Shown one piece after another: positions 1 to 20,871 of a stretch of 64,000 nucleotides of DNA. This DNA comes from Hormiphora californensis. Lineage: Eukaryota; Ctenophora; Tentaculata; Cydippida; Pleurobrachiidae. The stretch lies in assembly GCA_020137815.1 (NCBI GenBank), contig CM035351.1, positions 2,855,409 to 2,919,408 on the forward strand, written 5' to 3'. Under the pieces are notes generated by a model, which had not been told where the DNA came from, made no database searches, and was given only the letters and a program-made list of their open reading frames with translations. The number at the start of each line of letters is the position of its first letter. Within the stretch, counting starts at the first letter, position 1. Position numbers and translations under genes: made by a program.

Positions 1-70
1 AGTGGTTAGGGGAGGTGGTGATGGTGGTTAGGGGAGGTGGTGGACGGTGGTTAGGGGGAGTGGGAGTGGG
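1..70. repeat. Short G-rich tandem repeat at the window edge
   Basis: Several imperfect copies of a unit like GTGGTTAGGGGAGGTGGTG. It is probably inside the next intron or the 3' region of the PIP5K gene. It resembles telomeric TTAGGG only loosely and is not a telomere array. Confidence 0.6.
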
Positions 71-129
71 GTATAGGAGTGGGAATTGAAGTTGTATAAT
101 ATGTCTGTCACCATTATAAATCTGTTTAC

Positions 130-8199
<8,070 letters not shown>

Positions 8200-8359
8200 T
8201 GGACGGGTTCTTTAGATAATGTGTAACGAACCATGTCACATACAATACGGTGGCAGCAGACAGGGTATAGCACACAGAAAACTGAGAGCCAAGTATGAGA
8301 GATAGAGAGAGAGAGGGAGAGAGAAAAATAATAGAGAGGGAGGTAAAGAGAGAGTGTGT

Positions 8360-8367
<8 letters not shown>

Positions 8368-8420
<53 letters not shown>
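8368..8420. repeat. (GA)n microsatellite between PIP5K and the acidic-protein gene
   Basis: About 50 bases of GA, preceded by GA-rich sequence from 8300. The interval 8200-9236 otherwise holds no gene; it should contain the PIP5K promoter and the 3' end of the acidic-protein gene, but I see no diagnostic element. Confidence 0.85.
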
Positions 8421-8421
<1 letters not shown>

Positions 8422-9236
8422 GTGAGTGAGACAGACGAAAAGAGACAAACTAACAAGTATAAAATATTATATTTTATACACTGTGCTGAGATAAGAACAT
8501 TACAGAAGCAAATTCTGGAAAAGAAAAGATAAAGCTGAAAAATACAAATGGACAAATCGTCTGTGAAGACCTTGGGAAAGTTGGGGAATGAAAATTAATT
8601 GGGGTGAGGACTGAGCAATGTGCATCACTTTTCAAACACAGTATATACGCAGCACAGTAAAATGGGAATATATATATTTATATATATAGCTGATTAAACT
8701 ATTGCTGCAACACCTGCTGCTACAGTATTAATGAATGTCTGGATGTGTGTGTACACGCATTTTCTCTACCAAGTCTTGTCAGTTTTCGTTTTTCTCATGC
8801 GTGTTCAATTCTCTCTCTCAATTCCTCTTAATTCCGTGTGGACGTGTACACACACACATCCGTAGTTAGTGACGAAATGAGCACAATGCCTTCAATGGTT
8901 ATACAAAGAAAAACATTTAGACGGAGGGGGATAAGGAGATGAGACGTGTCAAGGGAGAAAGAGATATAAAGAAACTAAAACCTATTTTTCCCTTCTTTTG
9001 ACTATCATATAGTATTCTCTCTCTAAGTGTGTTACACTAAAACACTCGCTGCAATCTAATTACTCTGGAGCCAAAACAATATGTATTGTGCAATGAAGTG
9101 TTGGGAAACATGTGTTGATATGATCAAGTTTTACATTACTTTTCACATTTAGATTAATTTATTTCGATCTTGAGTTATTTTTTACAAAATCGTACTTCGT
9201 TATGATTTAATTGGAGTTGAATTAATTGACACCCGA

Positions 9237-12200
9237 TCATAAGTTACATCTTGCCTTATTCCCGCGACCCACACCCAGTAGATCCAGAAAACTGCGAGTC
9301 CTACTGACCAACCCTCCATCTTCACTCCCTCCCTCCTCATCATCACTCCACTCTCCCAATGCCATGGCAACCAAATCTGCCTCTGTGAGGCCCTCAATAG
9401 TCCTCTGTCCTGGCTCCTCTCTCTCCTCTCCATCTACATCCAAACTAACGGTCTCCCCTTCATCAGTGTCCCATCCTCCCTCGTAACATTCAGGGCCAGG
9501 TTCAATGTAATCGACTGTATCACTAATCTGTAACACTTTCTCGACTGTGTTACTGATCCGTAACTTTCCTTTCATCCCGTCCTCTTCATCAGAGGTGGAG
9601 TAATCGAATGGGGTCTCAGGGTATGAAGGTTGGGGTGGGGAGCCCTCCTCGTCATTATTTATAGAGAATGAGCCCTCCTGCTCCCCATCAGTTACAGAGA
9701 GTTGAGGGGAGTCCTCATCATCTCCAGAAGGGGCCAGTTCGAGGGAGGATGGTGGTTGTTGTTGGTGGTTCTGGATCTGTTAACAACAATGATTGGGGCA
9801 TGCCATGGGATGGTTTGATGAACATAATAACAGTTTACTTTTTTACTTGATTTGTGGAAACAGATATTTATTATGTAATGAATTTTAAAATGGTTTGATA
9901 AAGTGAGTTTTTACATTAAAATTAATTAATTATTAAGTTAATTAATAAAGTTCTTACGTCATCTTCCTCGTGACCCTCTTCCTCCTTTTCTTCTTCTGAA
10001 TCAGGCATTACAGCTGTGTCCTGAATTATCGCATGCTATAGTAGAGTGGGGTAAATCAGTATAATTAGGGATATAATTGTAACTTGTAACATGTGTGTGC
10101 ATTATTCAGATCGGGAGCTATTTGGGCCCTAATAACTCCAGATTTAACTGTTTGCATCATTTGCCATTCATTGCATGAATACTGCAGCGAATACACTGAA
10201 ATAGAAAGGGGGTTCAGTATTCCAATGGGTGGCGGGGGTGCAGTTATCAGTTATCACTATGAGGTCATGTGTTTCTATAGAACCCCCTGCTAAATATGGC
10301 AATATATGCAACAAACAAATGTATTGGCAACGCAGTATGATCACAGTATCTGCATGTTCACGTCATGCATTGTGACGTAACATGATAAGTTTTTGTAACA
10401 GGATAAACTGTTAGATTTGACGTGCACTTCATCATAGAATAAACATGAGCGGGACGAAAGTGTAGTATGTTTTGAGACACGTTCTAAGACACCCAGAAGC
10501 ACGATAATGGGATTAGGATATTTGAATATCAGAATTCGGATTATTCGCAACTTGCAAGTATTCACGGCGTGCCTGGTGAAATTTTAACACGACCTAGCAT
10601 GCGACGGGAAACCACCACTTGTACGTGGTAGCTGAGGGTCTACAGAATGGCGCTACGGTGCGGGAAAAAACATTCCATTCCCTAAAATCTTTTTTTTTAC
10701 TTTTATTTGATTTGGGTCAAAATTGGCTATATTAAACGTGGTCCCGAAAAATCCATAATGACTTAGCACACGAAATATGTCACCCCTACCTATTTTTGCA
10801 CGTAGAATCGATTGCCGTTGAAGTCGAATCTCTAAAATGACTGTAAAATGGTCAAAAGTTGATTTTTTACCATTTTTTGGAGGTTTTTGGCCCCTAAACC
10901 ATTGAAAACGTTGAGATAGGAATTTGAAACTAGTGCCAATCGTTAAAATGGTCATTTTTCTACCAAGAACCAAGTTTTCGTGTATATCCGATTTATGGTT
11001 AGATTTGGGCAAATTGTTGAAATCTGCCAACTAGGAGAACCGTAACTTGATTTTCTTGTTTTTTGGATTTTGGCATTTTCGACAAACTTCTGATTGAAAT
11101 GGTCAATCGGGACCATGCTTAAGTTGTTTATGGGACAATTTTCGACTAAAATCCAAGATTTCATACCAATCCAATAACAGATCGTTGATTTATAGAAAAT
11201 TTAAGTAGGCAAAACGGTGAAAATAAGCAAGAAAAGTTGTTATTTTGACCGTTTTGCCTACTTAAATTTTCTATAAATCAACGATCTGTTATTGGATTGG
11301 TATGAAATCTTGGATTTTAGTCGAAAATTGTCCCATAAACAACTTAAGCATGGTCCCGATTGACCATTTCAATCAGAAGTTTGTCGAAAATGCCAAAATC
11401 CAAAAAACAAGAAAATCAAGTTACGGTTCTCCTAGTTGGCAGATTTCAACAATTTGCCCAAATCTAACCATAAATCGGATATACACGAAAACTTGGTTCT
11501 TGGTAGAAAAATGACCATTTTAACGATTGGCACTAGTTTCAAATTCCTATCTCAACGTTTTCAATGGTTTAGGGGCCAAAAACCTCCAAAAAATGGTAAA
11601 AAATCAACTTTTGACCATTTTACAGTCATTTTAGAGATTCGACTTCAACGGCAATCGATTCTACGTGCAAAAATAGGTAGGGGTGACATATTTCGTGTGC
11701 TAAGTCATTATGGATTTTTCGGGACCACGTTTAATATAGCCAATTTTGACCCAAATCAAATAAAAGTAAAAAAAAAGATTTTAGGGAATGGAATGTTTTT
11801 TCCCGCACCGTAGCGCCATTCTGTAGACCCTCAGCTACCACGTACAAGTGGTGGTTTCCCGTCGCATGCTAGGTCGTGTTAAAATTTCACCAGGCACGCC
11901 GTGTATTATCAGGTTTAGCAAATAGTAGTTTGTGAACGCTCTTGTATTTGACAAGTCTACAGTTTCAGGTTGGCAGCACATATTCCTTCCCCTTTCGTCA
12001 TGGACCACGTGACGTCAGCAACTGGAGAAGACATAGAGGACCGTAATTGCCAAACTAGGAACCGGGGAGGGGCCAGAACTCATTTTAAACCTAGGATTTA
12101 TATTTTTGAAAGTAGTTTCAAACGGTTAGGGAAACAATTCGCATTTTTAAAGATCAAATAATATCACACGCCGTGCGTCTGAGGGCTTCACACAGGAATC

Positions 12201-13319
12201 ACGCACCTCTATAGGGAGCCTATGTTCACATGAAATAAATTAAAAATATATCTTTGATGCTGCTAGGCTAGATTTACAGTTAGAGAGGGGAGGCGCCCCA
12301 AGTTAAGGAGTGGCTGTGGTAATGCAATTGGAACATTCATGTGATGAGTAGCTGAAATGATGGAATAATTATAGTATATTGTCGGTATCATGTAACTGAA
12401 AAAGTTGAGCTTGAGCTTAGACAGAAAGATGGGGAAAGTGTCACTCTGTCGCAGTTCGTACGGCAGGAAATTTCAAGGACTTGGTGGCCCTGTGGCAGCG
12501 TATTATATCTATGTATTTTGTTTTTAACTTTTTTTTCACTTTTCAGTGTGTTAGATACGACGCAATCAATCAGACCCTTAGAAATAGGAATTGTTTACTG
12601 TGTTATCTGATATATTTAGCTAAATTCACTTTACTTTATACTGATTTGAAGATATCGGAACAAGATTTTTAATATCTTCTCTGGCTGCTAATCTCACTTT
12701 CTCTCTCACACAAACACGCCCTACTGTTCAACAGTGAAGGGGAAACATACAGCGGGCAGATCACGGTTGTGGAAGAATGGTTGGTTAATTATCAATGATG
12801 AGATCTGTTCAGGATTAAATAGGGAGGAAAATTAGAAAAATGTCTCCCTATTTAATCCTGAACAGATCTCATCATTGATGATTTGAAGATAGCTCATCGG
12901 GTTCTTAGGCCCTATTTTCGAGGAGTAATTGAAAAAGGACCAAAAAACATGTGAAGTTTGGTGAGTAAAAGCCTAGCGACCAGCGAACTGTCAAAACTTA
13001 GACAAAACTTAGTGAAAATGCCGTCGATTTGAGCAGGAACAGAGCAAAAAAAGAAAAAAGTGGGTTTAAAATTTTGGACTGCAGCTGCAGTTTCGAGCAC
13101 AAAATTTTATTTTGACATTATTTCGCGCCGCGCGCTGGAATTTCGCGCGACGCAAGTCAAATGCGCGCCATTTAATCACGTATATTTAAAAAGTCGCGTT
13201 GGATGACCAATGACTGATCTCTGGAAAAGGACACCTGATCTGTAAATCTGACCCGTGGCGAGTACCTGAACTGTTTCTACTTCCTCTTGACCATCTGCCC
13301 CAGCATCACCTGTCCCCAT
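9237..13319 (-). CDS. Unrecognised acidic protein, 218 residues, three exons
   Basis: Exons 13319-13266 (from ATG), 10020-9958 and 9776-9237 (ending TGA) join in phase 0 with clean CAG acceptors and GTACTC/GTAAGA donors. The product starts MGTGDAGADGQEEVE, continues with DSEEEKEEEGHEEDD, and has repeated Asp/Glu/Ser clusters (SGDDEDSPQ, STSDEEDG, WDTDEGE, WSDDEEGGSEDGG), a possibly structured stretch around TEADLVAMALGEW and a basic end, RTRSFLDLLG to NKARCNL. I do not recognise the family; no signal peptide, membrane segment or catalytic motif is visible. It is likely a soluble, largely disordered protein. Intron 1 holds a 1.34-kb palindrome and a 36-bp hairpin. Exon structure is supported by phase and splice consensus, not by homology. 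Confidence 0.6.
10563..11903. mobile_element. 1,341-bp near-perfect palindrome (foldback element)
   Basis: Arms 10563-11226 and 11240-11903 are each 664 bases and reverse complements with only about one mismatch seen near the centre; the spacer is 13 bases. Both outer ends read CACGGCGTGCC, and TATT flanks both, a likely 4-bp target duplication. The two identical 125-residue open frames on opposite strands are consequences of the palindrome and resemble no known protein. Lies in intron 1 of the acidic-protein gene. Confidence 0.85.
12791..12879. other. Perfect 36-bp stem, 17-base loop hairpin
   Basis: 12791-12826 pairs with 12844-12879 without visible mismatch. The stem includes GATGAGATCTGTTCAGGATT. 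It could be a small foldback repeat or, if transcribed, a double-stranded RNA precursor. It lies in the first intron of the acidic-protein gene, minus-strand transcription. Confidence 0.75.
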
Positions 13320-13743
13320 AGTCCCGTTTAAACAATTAAAACACCTCACTTTAAGAATATCGAATCACAAAACTTGACCAACAATTGGTTTAGAGGTCGC
13401 AATATAATCGCCTGCGACACGACCAGTAAGAGAATTCTATTTTCTCAAACTATAGGCAAAAAACACAAACAATAAATACTATATTTACACAGTTTGCAGC
13501 AACAACGCTACGGTATTATAACACCTCTGAAATATTCAATCTCACTTTCTCTGTCTCTCTCTCTGTCTCACTCCTTTTTATCTCTCATCACGTAAAAACG
13601 ATAGTATCTCGGTATATGGAGAACTTATAAAACTAGCAAGTTAAATATGTATCCATCCACATAGAAACTCATTAAAAAAACGTTAAAAACACTGCAAGCT
13701 ATGAAAATGGGTGTCCCTGGCGAGGGCAATGTGTATTAGAGAT

Positions 13744-16700
13744 CTAGTTAAGGAATCCCCGGCACAAAGCGGACATACACAAGCAGCGGATCTTGTTGGC
13801 CTCCTCTTCGATTGCAAACTTGTAGTCATATGTGATCTCCTCTCCCTGTGCAATGTCCCTTTTGGAGTAGATAACAATCTTCTTCTTCGTCCCTACTGAG
13901 ATGACTCGGGCGTAGCAATTCGGCTGAAAAGGGGGGGGGGGTTACAACTTGGCAAGGGGGGGGGGGGGTATGTTACAAATCGGCCAAAACAAGGACAGAG
14001 TGTCAAAATGAAAATGTAATATATGGAAATAGCAGGAAGTGGTGAACATATAACTTACATCACAGTTATGGTTGATGAATCGGGAGATACTGCCACGGTG
14101 TGTAGCGTCCACAATGTAACTGCTCTGATCGATCCGGAACAGATAACTCGATCCAATTCCCATTTTCTCGTACTTCACTTCCCGGATGTTGGCAATTATC
14201 TCTCGGACAACCTGACCCACGTACTCGATTACCATCTCATCAGCAATGATGGGTTCCTGAGCGAACAGTCCCCAGTCGTGGATATCTGACCGCTGGAACT
14301 GAACCAACTTTCGCCGAGTCTGAAAGAAGGGATATTGAATATACACATATAATCAGTTTCTGTCACGGTTGAAAATAGTGTGTTAGTTACAAAGGAGCTG
14401 TATCATTGCCAGAATGTTTCATGCGACATCCCTTGCATTTAAAATCAATTCAGAAGACTTAAAAACTTTGTTCCCTTACCGATAACTGTTGGAACTGTAG
14501 GTCTGGTACATCCAGATAATGGGTAGCCTGGCGTCTCTGAAGTGCCCTGGTACTCCGGGCCGACTGTTTTCCATCCACCTTCTTAACCGGAGCAACTGGG
14601 ACCTCTTCAGGGGCGGTAGTGGTAGTACCAGTTCCATTCTCAGCAGTCAGCAGGCTCTTATTGTGCCCGTTCCGTAGTGCTATCTTTTCTTGTTTCGTCA
14701 TCTGAATGGAGGATAGTTGGTCGGTAAATTCGTGATTAAGTTGACGGCAAAAGTAGAGAATATCACCAATATTGGGCGAGAGTAGAGAATATCATATCAG
14801 TAGAGATACGAATCGTGTGCAGTATAACAACACCCCTCATCCGCAACAAACCTTATAATAGCCCTCAGTCCTCGCACAGCCAGAACGGTGTCTAAGGTGG
14901 TCAGCAGTGGATGCCTGCCTTCTCCTACTGTTCATCATATGCTCAGTAGGACTCAGCCACGTCACACCGTCCATTAATTCTGCATCAGACTCTATCAGCA
15001 GCTCATATGCTTGTTTATAGTAACCCTTCTCCTCCTCTGTAAGATCCTCACGGAACATGGCCTCTAGGAGCTGGACCTCCTCCTCAGGAGTCCGCACTGC
15101 ATACCGTGCCGGTGCTATTGGTTCAGGTTCTGAAGGGGTAGGTGGGGTGTTAATAGATAGTACCAGGGGCGGGGGGGGGGGCTATTGGTTCAGGTTCTGA
15201 GGGGGGAGGTGGGGTGTTAATAGTTAGTACCATGGGCGGGCGGGGGCTATTGGTTCAGGTTCTGAGGGGGGAGGTGGGGTGTTAATAGTTAGTACCAGGG
15301 GCGGGGGGGGGGCGGAGGGGCTATTGGTTCAGGTTCTGAAGGGGTAGGTGGGGTGTTAGTAGTTAGTACCAGGGGAGGGGGGCGGGGGGGGGGGGGCGGA
15401 GGGGCTATTGGTTTAGGTTCTGAAAGGTGTAGGTGGGGCGTCAGTACCTAGTTAGTACTAGGGGGCGGAGGGGCTATCGGCTAAGCTTCTGAGGGGGCAT
15501 GTGGGGTGTTATTATTTTTTAGTACTGGTGATGAAAGGAAGAGAGAATCATAGTGAATAGGGGTAGAGTGTGAACAGTGACATGTGAACAGTGAAAAGTG
15601 AGTAGTGAAATGTACCTTTGATCTCAGGTTTCTTTTCTTCCTCCTTCTCCTCCTCCTCCTCCTCTTCTTCTTCTTCTTCTTCAGAACTCTCTGAGCTGGA
15701 TGAACTGCTGGAGCTGTAGATCGTCTGATACCTGTTACCTTGCTCTGAGAGGGAAAGAGGGAAGTGGTTAACAACATGCTGTTGTAGTAGTTCCCTGACG
15801 GCTGACCCTCCGTCGAATATCGAATCCACAAACAAATGGGAGAAATAAAATGATCCTTACTTCGTCTCTTGACCAGGTCCTCTTCGTCAGGCTCTTCATC
15901 ACTCTGCTCCCCAGTCGAATCCATCTTCTGAACCTTGTGGACCTTCTTGACTATCACCTGGGCCCTCAAGCCACGGTTCAACTTGGGTACCTGCAGGGGG
16001 ATGGTAGCATTAGAAGCGGCAATTTCACTAGGACATGTAGTAAACATGGTAAAGAAGTGTGATTAATGTCAAGTGAAGTATCTGACAGAGTGTGTACTAA
16101 CCTTGAATGTCAGATTTGTCTGCCGAATGTGTGATGTCTGCTTGGCATCACTCATATTCCTCATCTCACTGAGACTGGGCATGTTCGGTACATCTGGATC
16201 CTCTCCCTGGGCGACCCTCTCCTCCCTCTTCCTAGCCATCAGCTCCTCTTCCTCCCTCTTCTTCCTATCCTCTTCCTCATTCCAGGCCTGCTCCAGACTA
16301 CTAAACGCCACCTTCTCCGTTAGGCGAATCTTCAGATCCCTGCTAAGCACATTCTCCATTAGATGGTGTAGCATGTTGAAGGATCTATCTCGGCGATCAG
16401 CTGCCAGTCGCTCCTCCCTTCTTTGCCGCTCTGCTGTCTCCTCTGCCTCCCGTCGAGCTAGGATCTCAGCAGCCCGGGCAGAGGAATAGTAGTCGGTCGG
16501 AGGGTATGCTGCAAAACCACTATACATCTGAGGGGAATGAAAGTGGGTTAGAGTGGGTTTAGTGTTGGCTATAGAGTTAGGTGGGTATAGGTTAGAAGAA
16601 TGATCATTAGAAATGGAAAAAAAACTGAAAACACTCACCTCAGGTGCTGCTGGGTAGGTGTTGTGGATCCATTGCCCGTACTGTACGGCAGATGTTGGGG

Positions 16701-19700
16701 GTAGTACCGGCAGGATGGGTATGGGAGCCACATGTTGCTGAGTAGGTTGTGTTGGGGCGGGTGTTGTGTTCGGTGATATATCCTCCACCTGCATCTCAAC
16801 ATCACTCTCCCCTCCCAGGGACATGGAGCTAGTGGACATGCTATCCGGACCGGGATCCTCAGCCTTCGCTCCAATCTCCTTGATTGCAGTGATGTCCTTC
16901 CTGGGGCATGCCCGACTGCACCCGTAAGGGTTCTCCGTGAGAGTTGAGAAGTCATATTCTGGAGGTGGCGCTGGAACTGGGGCAGGAGGGGGTCCACCGG
17001 AGGAGGGTACGGCAGGAGAGGGCGCAGGGGGTGACACAGAGTGGTAACCTGTATCTCTACTGTTCACACTCTCAGAATTACTACCCTTACCCGTTTTGGG
17101 AGTGGATGGTTTAGGGATTGTAGCCTGCTCTGGTAGAGCTGGACTCCCGTGATGATGGTGGTGATGGTAGGAGGGTGATTTGGATCTCTTCCGTTTACTA
17201 TACCTCTCCACGAGATACCCAGCATCGTCCCGGGGCCTCGACCTGCTCTTACCGTCCTTAGGGCTACCATAATGGTGGTGATGGTACTCGCTACTCTCCT
17301 TGTTGTAAGAGGGACGAGAGGTTGACGCCCCTTTTATCACCTCAGCCACCGCCTTCTTGTAATCAAACTTGGAGGAATCAGATCGGTAATACTTGTCGTC
17401 ATAACGATACTTGTCGTATTTGGACCGTGATGAGGAGGAGGAGTGTTTGTCATCGGGAGGGGGGTACCTGCCCCTATCCTTACTACTACTACTACTTTTA
17501 TAGTATTTCTCATAGTACCCGCTGTAGTAACTTGAGGAGGAAGTGCCGTGGTAGTAACCTGATGGTGGTACCACATCCATTCCATACTTATCAGAGGATG
17601 CCCTCCGCTTCTCTGGCTCCCCGCCAGATGACGGGGGAGGTGGGTATTTGTCTGAGTAATAATCATGGTGCTCCCGGATGTACCGATTTGTTTTCTCCGC
17701 CCGGATCTGCAGTTCATCTCGCATCTTCCACTCCTCGTAGCCGTGTTCAGAGTGAGATTTCCGGCGTTGTTCCTTCTCCAGTTCGTATAGACGGGGATCG
17801 TGGCGGGGGTCCGGGTCCATTGTCTTGTTGGGTTTATTGTGACGGTGGTGGTGGGATGAGGAGTGGTGGTCGGTCTGGTCCATTGGAGCGGGGGTAACTT
17901 CACGACACTGCTTTTTATTGTTTGGTACCAGATCCTCGTCTTCAGCAATTGGAGATATTTCTGTGGGAGAGAGGAGGGGTTAATTTGGGGGAGAAAGAAG
18001 GGATGATTTGGTCATGATTTGTAAAAATGAAGTGATTTAATGAACCAATCAAAGGAATTACTACGCACCTTCGGCTGGAGGAGTATCAACTTTCTGGGGT
18101 GATTTCTGGGGTGGTTCTCTCTTCGTTGGTGTAGTAAATTCCATCTTCTCAACCTTTCCATAGGATGTCGTGTGAGCGGGTGTATCACCGGGCTTCCTAT
18201 CCTTCCCTCGGGCAGTATAGAAACCAGGAGATCGTTCGTTGGTCTTAAACGCAACAGCAGCCGTCTTGTGCTGGTACTTCAACTCCACATGTTCGATAAT
18301 CTCGGGGATGTTGGCTGGTTGACCCTTGATCAGGTGATCCAGGACTCGTTTTGTGATGTGACACATCGGGTCAGGTTTCACATGCACCACATTGCCCATT
18401 ATGGAAGTACCGTGGAACTTGGCAATGACCTCCTTGGTGACGGAGGGCAGGGCGAAGGAGACAAAGGCAATGCCGAGGTGTTTCTTTGTCTTGGGGTGGT
18501 AGTAAACCTGAGGAGGAGAGTGATTGTAGTGAATCAAAATATCGTCATTTTAACTTCTACCACACTTTTCCACATACTATAAAATATTTCTAAACCCAAT
18601 TTAATCAGTCCGAACTGTACCTTGAGCTGGTCGATCTGGCCAATACAAGAAAACTGTTCTGTCAGAAAATCCTGGTTGACATTGTCGTTCAGGCCGTAAA
18701 TGAATATTGACTTCATGACAGGGGAGCCCACTGACCACTTATCAAACTATTGGGGGAAGAATTAGTTGAATTAATCATCTGTATTATTCTTTCTCCGCCT
18801 GTATAAAACAACTTGCCTAGCTAGACCGTCTAGACCGTCAAATGTAAAGGGAGGGATTAGAACAAAACAAAAAACATACGCTTGTAATATTAGGATTATT
18901 TAGGATTATTACCTTGAATTTGGGTATCTTCAGATCGACGAAGAGGGGCGGATCGAGCGAGACTTGCAAAACGGGGATCTCTGATAAGAGTCGGTACCTC
19001 CTGAAATGATAGTGTTAGAGAAATTGATAATGTGTAACTGTCCAAAAGAGGACCTTCACAAAAACCGAGAGAGCGAGGAGGGAGAATAATTAATAGACAT
19101 AAATATCATGTCGTGAGTCGTCATAACAACGACATAAGAGAGACGTGGGACTGGGAAAAACAGCTGGATTATATTGTTACACACTTACATTGGGTCCTTC
19201 AAGGACACCCTCATAACGAATGACCTTTTGAGTTGATTTCCCCTTGAGAGCAGGGTCAATCATTAGCTTCCAGTTCCTGCCGTCATTCTCCGGTGGAACT
19301 AGGAGGGACAAGAGTGTGTTAGGAGGGAAAAGGGGGTGTTAGGAGGGACAAGAGTGTGCTAGGAGGGAAAAGGGGGTGTTAGGAGGGAAAAGGGGATGTT
19401 AGGAGGAAAAGGGGGTGTTAGGAGGGTGTAAGGAGGGTGTTAGGAGGGTGTAAGGAGGGTGTTATAAGGGGCCCCCGTGTTATATGAGGGTGTAAGGAGG
19501 GAGAGAGACTGGAGAAAAGACCAAGATAAGGGAGAGAGACTGGAGACAACGAATGTGACAATTTGTGTAGTGATGTCACAAGTGTTAATTAGCTAATGAC
19601 ATTTGCCAATCATGGAGTGTATTATGTGGAAGGGATAGAGGGGTTACAAGAAAATATCCAAAACTGACAGACCCGCGTCGTGTCAGTTTTGTATATCTGG

Positions 19701-19833
19701 CATCTCGCCAGGGCTACTTACCACTCTGGGCGGAGGGAGATGCTCCATGATGTTTGATATCGGCTGCTGGTTTGGTTGTGCTGTGATCGGTTGGGAGGTA
19801 TCCAGTCCACTCAGTGACTTTTGACATCACCAT
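13744..19833 (-). CDS. SETD1: SETD1-type histone H3 lysine-4 methyltransferase, complete, one apparent +1 interruption
   Basis: Catalytic subunit of the COMPASS complex. Thirteen exons: 19833-19722, 19298-19189, 19000-18913, 18746-18621, 18507-18069, 17960-16639, 16527-16102, 15990-15861, 15744-15616, 15129-14852, 14701-14480, 14319-14059, 13923-13744. About 1,273 residues. In order: conserved N-terminus ([30 protein letters not shown]), RRM ([16 protein letters not shown] to [10 protein letters not shown]), a long low-complexity middle with Ser/Tyr and poly-His tracts, coiled [17 protein letters not shown], an acidic Ser/Glu block, the n-SET region with the WDR5-binding Win motif [10 protein letters not shown], then the SET domain ([49 protein letters not shown]) and post-[13 protein letters not shown] (CxCx4C). 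All exon phases join, but the coding sum is 3,823 bases, one too many; exon 3 changes frame within its middle (see findings). Exon 10's acceptor lies at the edge of a minisatellite. Confidence 0.92.
15113..15480. repeat. Minisatellite at the SETD1 intron 9/exon 10 boundary
   Basis: Five to six copies of a unit of about 62-75 bases containing GCTATTGGTTCAGGTTCTGA, GTGGGGTGTTAATAG and TTAGTACCAGGGGCGGGGG. The first copy includes the real start of exon 10 (acceptor CAG at 15132-15130), so on the minus strand each copy repeats the acceptor and the first coding bases. Confidence 0.85.
19300..19500. repeat. Tandem repeat of TTAGGAGGGAAAAGGGGGTG units in SETD1 intron 1
   Basis: About ten imperfect copies of a 15-22 base purine-rich unit, immediately next to the exon 2 acceptor (on the minus strand a polypyrimidine-rich tract leading to CTAG). 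It may act as an extended polypyrimidine tract. Confidence 0.8.
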
Positions 19834-19911
19834 GGGTTGTTTTATAGTTCCACTTGTTATACACCGAGATCATTAGCGCTGTAGAAATGTTAGAGCGGGG
19901 TTTGAAAAAGT

Positions 19912-20740
19912 GGGGGGGGGCCGGCTGAAGTTTTTGAAGTTTTTGAAGTCAACTTCAAAAACTTCAAAGAGAAACTTAGGGTGGAAAACTTCAAAAACTT
20001 CAAAAACTTCAAAAACTCATATCTCCTTAACCGTTGGAGATAGACCCTATGTTGCTTCATAACTCTTATATAAACTTGCATATTCCGAACAAGATACACC
20101 CCTTTAAAAAGCCTATAGTCACTCATAAACCATTAAAACTGATCTAGCCCAAAAAAGTCATGCGCACACACAAAATTATGAAAATATCCCATTATCGCTC
20201 GAATTAGATGAGGTGGAGACTTCATTTTGGCACGTACCCCCACTAACTCGAGGCCGCTGATGATTTTGGTGTCCATATTTTTTTCACTACTCCCTTCATA
20301 AAAAATTTGCATTTTGTAAAACTTGCAAAAAGGGTGTGGCCCCCAAAAAAAATTTTGAAAATTTACTTCATAATTTTTAAACACTTTCTTAGCATTTTCT
20401 AGGCAATTTTTTGAGTTATAGAATGAAAATAAAATCAGTTTTTACAAAAAAATTATATTTTTTACACCAAATTGTGCCATGGATTTCATGGCTAGGAATC
20501 ATTGTAAATATCCTAATTTGTGGTAGAAAAAGGGCAGAAAAGGACGGATAACTTTGCCACAATATGTATTAAGTATGAAACTAACCTAAACAAGTGTAAT
20601 AATAGTCATTGATAGCATATAAAAGTATTTTAGAGTTTTTGAAGTTTTTGAAGTTTTTGAAGTCAACTTCAAAAACTTCAAAAACTCAAAAAGTAGGGTG
20701 GAAAACTTCAAACTTCAAAAACTTCAGCCGGCCCCCCCCC
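19912..20740. mobile_element. Poly-G-tipped foldback element with 8-bp target duplication
   Basis: Left tip: nine G then CCGGCTGAAGTTTTTGAAG; right tip: CTTCAAAAACTTCAGCCGG then nine C. GAAAAAGT occurs directly outside both tips (and reads GAAAAAGTGG if two G are counted). Behind each tip is an array of TTTTTGAAG/CTTCAAAAA units. The interior is AT-rich and non-coding. Lies between the SETD1 start and the 3' end of the ATMIN-like gene. Confidence 0.85.
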
Positions 20741-20871
20741 GAAAAAGTGGGGCAACAAAGAATGGATTAGAGAACAAGTTAGAGTGGATGGTTAAAATTT
20801 ACATAATCCGGTACAACTTATAAACAACAGTATACACAAGTAGTTGTAATAAAAAGGGTCCCCGTAATTCA

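Noticed and set aside
10653-11813. Two identical 125-codon frames on opposite strands
   Set aside because: They are mirror images created by the palindrome, have no recognised protein motif and are not flanked by gene signals.
15481-16047. Lys/Arg-rich reading of the SETD1 acidic exon ([14 protein letters not shown])
   Set aside because: This is the alternate frame of a GAA/GAG tract. The acidic frame fits both neighbouring exon phases; the basic one meets a stop codon in exon 10.
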